A stretch of DNA of 64,000 nt from Nocardia salmonicida NBRC 13393 (GTDB lineage Bacteria > Actinomycetota > Actinomycetes > Mycobacteriales > Mycobacteriaceae), in NCBI RefSeq assembly GCF_001613085.1, contig NZ_BDBR01000041.1, positions 16,615 through 80,614 on the forward strand, read 5' to 3'. Made by a program: the position numbers and the translations under genes. The notes beneath the pieces are model-generated. The model was not told the origin of the DNA, made no database searches, and saw nothing but the letters and a program-made list of their open reading frames with translations. Shown here one piece after another: positions 58,435 through 64,000 of this stretch (position 1 is the first letter of the stretch; each line of letters begins with the position of its first letter).

Positions 58435-60186
58435 ATGACGAGTTCGCCCAGCCTGCTTTTCAACCCGGCCACCTACGACCCGCAGCACTTCGACGCCGAG
58501 ACGCGTCGGCTGTTGAAGGCCACCATCGAGTGGTTCGAGTCCAAGGGCAAGGCGCAGCTGCTGGTCGAGGATCGCGACGCGGTGTGGACCTCGGAGTTCC
58601 TCGAGTTCGTCGGCAAGGAGAAGCTCTTCGCGACCTTCCTGACCCCGGCCGCCTACGCCGACGGCGACCCGAACAAGCGCTGGGACGCGGCACGCAACGC
58701 GGCGCTGGCGGAGATCTTCGGGTTCTACGGACTGGCGTACTGGTACGCCGAGCAGGTCACCATCCTCGGCCTCGGCCCGATCTGGCAGAGCGATAACGAG
58801 GTCGCCAAGCGCAAGGCCGCCGCCGACCTCGACGACGGTCAGGTGATGGCGTTCGCGCTGTCCGAGCGCGACCACGGCGCCGACATCTACAACACCGACC
58901 TGATCCTCACCCCGAGCGAGCCGGGCAGTGCCGACGCCGAGGCGGGCATCCTGTTCCGGGCGAGCGGCGAGAAGTACTACATCGGCAACGGCAACGTCGC
59001 CTCGATGGTGTCGGTGTTCTCGCGTCGCGCCGATGTCGAGGGTCCGGCGGGCTACATCTGGTTCGCCGCCGACAGCCGCCACGACGACTACCACCTGATC
59101 GAGAGCGTCATCCACGGTCAGATGTATGTCAGCCACTTCCGGCTGGAGAACTACCCGGTGACCGCCGCGGACCTGCTGCACGAAGGCCCGGAGGCCTTCT
59201 CGGCCGCGCTCAACACCGTCAACGTCGGCAAGTTCAACCTCTGTCACGGCGGCATCGGCATGGTCGAGCACTCGTTCTTCGAGGCCATCACCCACGCCAA
59301 CAACCGCATCCTCTACGGCAACCCCGTCACCGACTTCGCCCATGTGCGCGGCAATTTCGTCGACGCCTACGCGCGGTTGATCGCGATGAAGCTGTTCAGC
59401 GACCGTGCCGTCGACTACTTCCGCAGCGCCTCGCTCGAGGACCGCCGCTACCTGCTGTTCAACCCGATGACCAAGTCCAAGGTCACCTCCGAGGCCGAGG
59501 TCGCGATGACCCTGCTGCTGGATGTGCTGGCGGCCAAGGGATTCGAGAAGGCCACCTACTTCGCGCAGGCCTCGCGCTACATCAACCACCTGCCGCGCCT
59601 CGAGGGCACCGTGCACGTGAACGTGGGTCAGATCCTGAAGTTCATGCCGAACTACCTGCTCAACCCGAAGGAATACCCGGCGATCGGCACCGACCTCGCC
59701 CCTGGCGACCAGCCGTTCTTCTGGCAGCAGGGTCCGGCGCGCGGCGCGGGCAAGGTGCAGTTCGCCGACTGGACCCCCGCCTACGAGCAGGCATCCGAGG
59801 TCCCGAATGTCGGCCGGTTCTACGAGCAGGCCCAGGCGCTGCGCAGCCTGCTGCTCACCGCGGCTCCCGACGCGGACCAGCAGAAGGACCTGGACTTCAT
59901 GCTGACCATCGGCCACCTGTTCTCCACGGTGGTCTACGGGCAGTTGATTCTCGAGCAGGCCGAGCTCACCGGGCTCGACCGCGATGTGCTCGATCAGATC
60001 TTCGACTTCCAGATCCGCGACTTCAACACCCAGGCGGCGGCGCTGCTCGGCAAGCCGTCGGTCACCGAGGCTCAGCGTGCCTGGGCGATCGGGGCCCTGC
60101 GCAGCCCGGTTGCCGACGCCGAGCGTTTCGGCCGGGTGTGGCAGCAGGTCGAGGCCTACGACGGCGCGTACGCGATGCGCCCGTAG
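58435..60186 (+). CDS. Acyl-CoA-dehydrogenase-like flavoprotein
   Basis: A 583-residue member of the acyl-CoA dehydrogenase superfamily. The N-terminal helical domain contains NPATYDPQHFDAETRRLL. The middle domain has ALSERDHGADIYNTD (equivalent to the TE-x2-x-GSD region) and EKYYIGNGNVASMVSVF. The C-terminal helical domain starts NTVNVGKFNLCHGGIGMVEHSFFEA. The length is well above the usual 380 residues, as in the long ACAD forms. A clear catalytic glutamate could not be placed by eye. ATG 58435 lies 7 nt behind a TAAGTT box. I recall no equivalent at this position in mycobacteria. Substrate unknown. Confidence 0.82.
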   Translation: MTSSPSLLFNPATYDPQHFDAETRRLLKATIEWFESKGKAQLLVEDRDAVWTSEFLEFVGKEKLFATFLTPAAYADGDPNKRWDAARNAALAEIFGFYGLAYWYAEQVTILGLGPIWQSDNEVAKRKAAADLDDGQVMAFALSERDHGADIYNTDLILTPSEPGSADAEAGILFRASGEKYYIGNGNVASMVSVFSRRADVEGPAGYIWFAADSRHDDYHLIESVIHGQMYVSHFRLENYPVTAADLLHEGPEAFSAALNTVNVGKFNLCHGGIGMVEHSFFEAITHANNRILYGNPVTDFAHVRGNFVDAYARLIAMKLFSDRAVDYFRSASLEDRRYLLFNPMTKSKVTSEAEVAMTLLLDVLAAKGFEKATYFAQASRYINHLPRLEGTVHVNVGQILKFMPNYLLNPKEYPAIGTDLAPGDQPFFWQQGPARGAGKVQFADWTPAYEQASEVPNVGRFYEQAQALRSLLLTAAPDADQQKDLDFMLTIGHLFSTVVYGQLILEQAELTGLDRDVLDQIFDFQIRDFNTQAAALLGKPSVTEAQRAWAIGALRSPVADAERFGRVWQQVEAYDGAYAMRP

Positions 60187-60195
60187 TCGGTCCCC

Positions 60196-60234
60196 CGGTT
60201 CCGGGTGGGTCGCCGATCTACCCGGAACCGATTT
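60196..60234. terminator. Terminator between the ACAD-like and ferritin-like genes
   Basis: An 11-bp stem (60196-60206 with 60220-60230), a 13-nt loop and ATTTT after it. Placed 9 bp after the + strand stop and 8 bp from the end of the - strand gene, so it may act in both directions. Confidence 0.8.
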
Positions 60235-60237
60235 TGC

Positions 60238-60669
60238 CTACGCTCGCCCGGGGAAGGTGACGGTGATCGGCACCGATCCCAGAATCACCTGCCAGCGAGC
60301 GCGGCGAACGGCGGCTTCGGTGAGCGCCTCCGTCGCGGTGGCGCGCACCGTTTCGTCGGTCGCGTTTTCGATGACCGCGTACCACGCTGCGGCGCAATCG
60401 GATTCGACGCTCACCGCCAGATGCGCCGCCGGGATCGGATTGTCGACCGGGGCGGGCGGGGTGTAGGCAGCGTTGGGGGCGTCCGGTGCCGTACCGTCGG
60501 CTTCGAATAGCTCGATCGTGGCGTCGCGGCGGGCTCGATGCGCGGCGCTGAACTCGGCGACCATGCGGGACCGGTCGGCGTTGGCGTACGCGGCGATCAG
60601 GCCGTAGGAGTACACGGCGGCGTACTCGGCGTCGAGCGCGTTCTGGAGGGTCTTTCGCTGTTCGGTCAT
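60238..60669 (-). CDS. DUF4439 ferritin-like protein
   Basis: A 143-residue all-helical protein. It has EYAAVYSYGLIAAYANADR and HRARRDATIELF, the E...ExxH-like pattern of ferritin-like four-helix bundles, then ESDCAAAWYAVIENATDE. The family sits downstream of proS in mycobacteria. ATG 60669 overlaps the stop of the lipoprotein gene upstream (ATGA, 60666-60669), so the two are coupled. Metal binding is likely; the role is unknown. Confidence 0.82.
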   Translation of the reverse strand: MTEQRKTLQNALDAEYAAVYSYGLIAAYANADRSRMVAEFSAAHRARRDATIELFEADGTAPDAPNAAYTPPAPVDNPIPAAHLAVSVESDCAAAWYAVIENATDETVRATATEALTEAAVRRARWQVILGSVPITVTFPGRA

Positions 60670-61259
60670 GTCAGCAGGACTCCTGCCTGGGTGGCGCAGG
60701 CCGCACTGATCGACGCGAGAAGTCCGGCGCGATAACCGGATTCGGTGCGGGCCAGGGTGGCGGCGGATTGTTGGGAGCGAACCAGCTGATCACGCAACTG
60801 TGCGACGGTGGTCGGCTGCGCGGCCGCGGTCTCGACCTCCGAAGCGGACACGGGGGAGCCGTCGGGGCCGGGCACGGTCAGCGCGCCCGTGCGATGCACC
60901 GGGGTGGTGCCGTCGCCGTAAACGCCGAGCACGCGGTCGATTTCGGTGCGCAGCGCGTCGGCGTGCGCGGTGCGCTCGGTGGCGATCGTGCTCAGCGCGG
61001 CGTTCGACTGCGGCGCCAGCGCGATCGCGGCCGTCGCGGCGGCGGCATCGGCTCTGGCCATGATCTCTTGCGCGGCAAGAGGATCCGGCGCGTGCACGGT
61101 ATCGTCCTGGGCGCAGGCGGCTAGCACGGCCACCGCGGGAATGCCGATCGCGCTCGCGCCGACCAGACGGAACAGCGTGCGGCGGCGCCAGGTGGAGCGT
61201 GTGTCGGCTCGCGCGGGCGTGGAGGGTGAAAGCTGCTGCACCGGTGTGGGATGCGGCAC
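60666..61259 (-). CDS. Putative lipoprotein with Tat-like signal
   Basis: A protein of about 197 residues, mostly Ala-rich helix. A basic WRRRTLFRLVG stretch followed by hydrophobic ASAIGIPAVAVLAAC forms a signal peptide with a lipobox; the RRT motif resembles a twin-arginine signal. The frame is open up to 61445, but the added residues are Pro-rich and would bury the signal, so I take GTG 61259 (GTG 61241 or ATG 61373 are alternatives). Coupled to the ferritin-like gene, it may be its membrane-anchored partner. Function unknown. Confidence 0.65.
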   Translation of the reverse strand: MPHPTPVQQLSPSTPARADTRSTWRRRTLFRLVGASAIGIPAVAVLAACAQDDTVHAPDPLAAQEIMARADAAAATAAIALAPQSNAALSTIATERTAHADALRTEIDRVLGVYGDGTTPVHRTGALTVPGPDGSPVSASEVETAAAQPTTVAQLRDQLVRSQQSAATLARTESGYRAGLLASISAACATQAGVLLT

Positions 61260-61578
61260 TGCGACGGGTGGGTGCGACGAGTTCGCGCCGGTAGGAGCCG
61301 GGGTCGACCCGGCCAGGCGCGTGGTGGCAGGCTCGACCCGCGACTGCGGGGGGTCGTGCCGTTCGGCGCGCATGCCGGAAGGTCGCCCGGCTCTCGGCGG
61401 GACGGTATGGCGGTGGGGCACGAACACCATCGTGCCAGATGGCACGCCTCGGGCACGCCCGAGGCGGACCGGTGCGTGGCGCCCAGCGCCTGGTCCTTTA
61501 CACTCTCTGAGCGCGTTACGCTAGACCTTCGGCGTAGATATTTCCGATCGCGTCACAACTGAACCAGGAGCCGCCCAT

Positions 61579-62223
61579 ATGCCGATGCCCACCGAGGAAA
61601 GGGTGAGCCAGCTAGTCGCTGAGCTCGTCGCACGCCGGGGTTTCGACCTCGAGGGCGTCGCGATCGTGGCTGCGGGCAACGGCGAGTTGGCTCCGGTTCG
61701 GGTGAAGGTCACCGTCGACAGCGACGGCCCCGCGAACCTGGACGCCATCGCCGCGATCAGCCGCGAGATGTCCGAACTTCTCGATGCCGCAGGCGATTTC
61801 GGCGATTCGGCCTACCTGCTCGAAGTGACCACGCCCGGCGTGGAGCGCCCGCTCACCACTGAACGGCACTGGCGGCGCGCGCAGGGCCGCAAGGTCCGCG
61901 TGAAGCTGGCCGACGGTGTCGAGCGGATCGAGGGCAAGGCCCGTTTCGACGCGCGCGTCGGCCAACTCGCCGACGACGCCGCGACCGGCGGCGCCACCAT
62001 CGCACTCGTCATCGGCGGCAAGACGAAGCCGCATCGCGTTCATGTCCCCGTCGCCGATATCGCCGAGGCTGTCGTCCAGGTCGAATTCAACGCACCTGGC
62101 GCCGCCGAACTCGAACTCGCCGGCGGCATCGCGCCGGGCCGCCCGGTACCGGGCGAAGAGCCCGCCGACCTAGCCGCGCCAGGACAACACCTTGACACTC
62201 CCACCGAAGGGGTTGCGGAATGA
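61579..62223 (+). CDS. rimP: Ribosome maturation factor RimP
   Basis: A 214-residue factor for 30S assembly. It has the family motifs GFDLEGVAIVAAGNG, VTVDSDGPANLDAIAAISREMSELLD and YLLEVTTPGVERPL. A C-terminal tail of about 35 residues (from PGAAELELAGG) is variable. CAGGAG lies upstream of ATG 61579. The stop overlaps the nusA ATG (62220-62223). Standard rimP-nusA-ylxR-infB operon. Confidence 0.95.
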   Translation: MPMPTEERVSQLVAELVARRGFDLEGVAIVAAGNGELAPVRVKVTVDSDGPANLDAIAAISREMSELLDAAGDFGDSAYLLEVTTPGVERPLTTERHWRRAQGRKVRVKLADGVERIEGKARFDARVGQLADDAATGGATIALVIGGKTKPHRVHVPVADIAEAVVQVEFNAPGAAELELAGGIAPGRPVPGEEPADLAAPGQHLDTPTEGVAE

Positions 62224-63248
62224 ATATTGAAATCGAAGCCTTGCGGGCGATTGTCGCCGACAAAGGCATCTCGATCGAGACCGTGATCTCGGCGATCGAG
62301 TCGGCGCTGCTCACCGCTTACCGGCACACCGACGGCCACGAGGCCAACGCGCGCATCGACATCAACCAGAAGACCGGTGTGGTGCGGGTGATGGCGCGTG
62401 AACTCGACGCCGACGGCAACCTCGTCTCCGAATGGGACGACACCCCGGAGGGGTTCGGCCGCATCGCCGCGACCACCGCCCGCCAGGTGGTGCTGCAGCG
62501 GCTGCGTGACGCCGAGAACGAGAAGTCCTTCGGCGATTTCGCCACCCACGAGGGTGAGATCGTCGGCGGTGTGGTCCAGCGCGACGCCAGGGCCAACGCC
62601 CGCGGCATCGTGGTGGTTCGTATCGGCAGCGAGGCCAACGGCGCCGAGGGGCTGATCCCGCCCGCCGAACAGGTGCCGGGGGAGACCTACGAGCACGGCG
62701 ACCGCATCAAGTGCTACGTCTACGGCGTCTCGCGTGGCCCGCGTGGTCCGCAGATCCAGCTCTCGCGCACCCACCCGAATCTGGTGCGGCGGCTGTTCTC
62801 GCTCGAGGTGCCCGAGATCGCCGACGGTTCCGTCGAGATCGTCGCGGTGGCCCGCGAGTCGGGACACCGGTCCAAGATCGCCGTGCAGTCCACCGTGCCC
62901 GGCGTGAACGCCAAGGGCGCGTGCATCGGTCCGATGGGCCAGCGCGTGCGCAACGTGATGAGCGAACTGGCGGGCGAGAAGATCGATATCATCGACTACG
63001 CAGAGGATCCGGCGACCTTCGTCGGCAATGCGCTGTCCCCGTCGAAGGTGGTATCGGTCACTGTCGTCGATCCAGACGCCAGGGCGGCACGGGTGATCGT
63101 GCCCGACTTCCAGCTCTCGCTGGCGATCGGCAAGGAGGGCCAGAACGCCCGCCTGGCCGCCCGTCTGACGGGTTGGCGCATCGATATCCGCAGCGACGCG
63201 GCTCCGGAACCGGACGACTCCGTCCGGCCGGAAGCGCACCGTAGTTGA
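62220..63248 (+). CDS. nusA: Transcription termination/antitermination factor NusA
   Basis: A 342-residue factor of the short actinobacterial type without the acidic C-terminal repeats. It has an N-terminal RNA-polymerase domain (EIEALRAIVADKGISIETVI), an S1 domain (TYEHGDRIKCYVYGVSRGPRGPQI) and two KH domains (GACIGPMGQRVRNVMSELAGEKIDII; LAIGKEGQNARLAARLTG). ATGA overlap with rimP gives translational coupling. Confidence 0.96.
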   Translation: MNIEIEALRAIVADKGISIETVISAIESALLTAYRHTDGHEANARIDINQKTGVVRVMARELDADGNLVSEWDDTPEGFGRIAATTARQVVLQRLRDAENEKSFGDFATHEGEIVGGVVQRDARANARGIVVVRIGSEANGAEGLIPPAEQVPGETYEHGDRIKCYVYGVSRGPRGPQIQLSRTHPNLVRRLFSLEVPEIADGSVEIVAVARESGHRSKIAVQSTVPGVNAKGACIGPMGQRVRNVMSELAGEKIDIIDYAEDPATFVGNALSPSKVVSVTVVDPDARAARVIVPDFQLSLAIGKEGQNARLAARLTGWRIDIRSDAAPEPDDSVRPEAHRS

Positions 63249-63317
63249 ACGAAGCACGTCGAATCCCTGCCTGCGGATGACATGTTGGTAACTTCCGGAG
63301 GGGAGGGGTTCGTCGTT

Positions 63318-63629
63318 ATGACCGGGTCACCGGTAGAGTGGGTACAGGACCGGCCCGCGCAATCCGTTCGCACCTGTATCGGATGCCGTCAGCGTGAGCC
63401 GTCTGCCGACCTGTTGCGGGTCGTGGCGCAGCATCGGAACACCGGTGTCGCGATTGTTCCCGATCCGCGGCGCAGACTTCCCGGACGGGGTGCCTGGCTG
63501 CACCCCGTTTCAGTTTGTTTGCGTTCCGCAGAGCGGCGCCGAGCATTCGGCAGAGCCCTACGAGTGTCCGGAAATCTGGATATCTCAGCCCTGGAGCAGT
63601 ACCTCGAGAACAGGCACGAGCACTCATGA
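63318..63629 (+). CDS. YlxR family RNA-binding protein
   Basis: A 103-residue small basic protein. It has the family motif VRTCIGCRQRE and PDPRRRLPGRGAWLHPV, then a short helical end. YlxR is thought to be an RNA- or DNA-binding factor of the nusA-infB operon; in some bacteria it acts on RNase P. ATG 63318 follows a GGAGGGGAGGGG stretch; ATG 63282 is an alternative. Confidence 0.88.
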   Translation: MTGSPVEWVQDRPAQSVRTCIGCRQREPSADLLRVVAQHRNTGVAIVPDPRRRLPGRGAWLHPVSVCLRSAERRRAFGRALRVSGNLDISALEQYLENRHEHS

Positions 63630-63674
63630 GCACACCGTGAAGCACCAACGATGAACGTCCGTCGGAGATAACCC

Positions 63675-63722
63675 GAGGTCGTGCGGGCCCGCCTTACCTA
63701 GGCGGCGTCACTGCTCGACCTC
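63675..63722 (+). promoter_or_regulatory. Structured leader before infB
   Basis: A 7-bp outer stem, GAGGTCG (63675-63681) with CGACCTC (63716-63722), encloses a 6-bp inner hairpin (63689-63694 with 63700-63705). It ends 15 nt before the GTG of infB. It could be a terminator/antiterminator or a translational control element. Confidence 0.4.
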
Positions 63723-63737
63723 TCAGTGAGGAGAGCA

Positions 63738-64000
63738 GTGGCAGGCAAGGCCCGCGTGCACGAGTTGGCTAAAGAGCTCGGTGTCACAAGCAAGGAACTA
63801 CTCGCGAAGCTCAAGGAGCAAGGCGAGTTCGTGAAGTCGGCGTCCTCGACGGTGGAAGCACCCGTCGCACGTCGTTTGCGTGAATCTGTCGCATCGAAGT
63901 CCGCTCCGGCGGCCGATGCCAAGTCGGCGGCCCGTCCTGGCCCGTCGTCGGCAGCAGCAGCCCGTCCGGCTGCCAAGCCCACCCCCGGTGGCCCTCGCCC
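63738..64000 (+). CDS. infB: Translation initiation factor IF-2, N-terminal part (cut by window edge)
   Basis: The frame is open from GTG 63738 to the window edge (87 codons). The start VAGKARVHELAKELGVTSKELLAKLKEQGEFVKSASS is the conserved IF2_N domain, followed by the Ala/Pro-rich linker (AARPAAKPTPGGPRP) seen in high-GC IF-2 proteins. GAGGAG lies just upstream. The GTPase domain is outside the window. It completes the rimP-nusA-ylxR-infB order. Confidence 0.95.
   Translation, partial: MAGKARVHELAKELGVTSKELLAKLKEQGEFVKSASSTVEAPVARRLRESVASKSAPAADAKSAARPGPSSAAAARPAAKPTPGGPR

Noticed and set aside
1..64000. CRISPR arrays, insertion sequences, prophage or integration sites
   Set aside because: No spaced direct repeats, transposase, integrase or attachment-site duplication was seen.

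Overview
The window comes from a high-GC, mycolic-acid-type actinobacterium, most likely Nocardia, Rhodococcus or a close relative. The evidence is the gene order. GNAT/mqo, a chelatase-like AAA-VWA protein, cobO, cobB, cysG, an EfpA-type exporter, proS, a ferritin-like/lipoprotein pair, rimP, nusA, ylxR and infB follow the order I recall for the mycobacterial chromosome, but with large blocks inserted between them. Start codons often lie 6-8 nt behind a TANNNT box, as in mycobacterial leaderless mRNAs. This is chromosome, not phage or plasmid: I see no insertion sequence, integrase, CRISPR array or canonical tRNA gene.

Layout. (1) 0-5.2 kb: end of a kinase-like gene, an SDR, a DUF4126 membrane protein, and a flavin-dependent monooxygenase / MarR / MFS drug-exporter module with two near-identical operator elements. 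(2) 5.3-17.7 kb: a compact Calvin-Benson-Bassham (CBB) locus. It holds fructose-1,6-bisphosphatase, phosphoribulokinase, a CbbY-type phosphatase, transketolase, ribulose-phosphate epimerase, a NarL-type two-component pair, class I aldolase, a divergent LysR regulator (CbbR), red-type RuBisCO large and small subunits, and the activase CbbX. A strong hairpin terminator follows, then a molybdopterin formate-dehydrogenase-like (FdhF/YdeP) gene that might supply electrons. (3) 20-33.4 kb: methionine aminopeptidase, cobQ, an acyl-CoA synthetase, hydrolases, mqo, GNAT, a chelatase-like protein and cobO-cobB-cobE. (4) 33.4-35.4 kb: two tandem non-coding RNA genes directly upstream of a TROVE/vWA protein (Ro60/Rsr). 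I read them as bacterial Y RNAs. Each has an outer helix that closes on itself and an internal tRNA-like module in which the T-arm precedes the D-arm, that is, a circularly permuted tRNA mimic. This is the most interesting locus in the window. (5) 35.4-56.2 kb: accessory and metabolic genes. They include a phosphotransferase pair, a DoxX-like protein, a cytosine-deaminase-like enzyme, cysG, an EfpA-like exporter, a PucR-controlled aminotransferase/mmsA pair, LysE, a DJ-1/LysR pair, an ArsR/VOC pair with a perfect inverted-repeat operator, yaaA, and an Ehu-type ectoine ABC importer. (6) 56.2-64 kb: proS, an acyl-CoA-dehydrogenase-like gene, a ferritin-like/lipoprotein pair, and rimP-nusA-ylxR-infB (infB cut by the window edge).

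How the genes work together. The CBB genes contain both reactions unique to the cycle (phosphoribulokinase, RuBisCO), much of the regeneration branch, and two maintenance enzymes (CbbX to remodel RuBisCO, CbbY to remove inhibitory sugar bisphosphates). Phosphoglycerate kinase, GAPDH, triose-phosphate isomerase and ribose-5-phosphate isomerase are absent and must come from elsewhere. Corrin genes are spread over three spots (21, 31-33 and 40 kb). All functional calls are from sequence reading alone; no database search was run.
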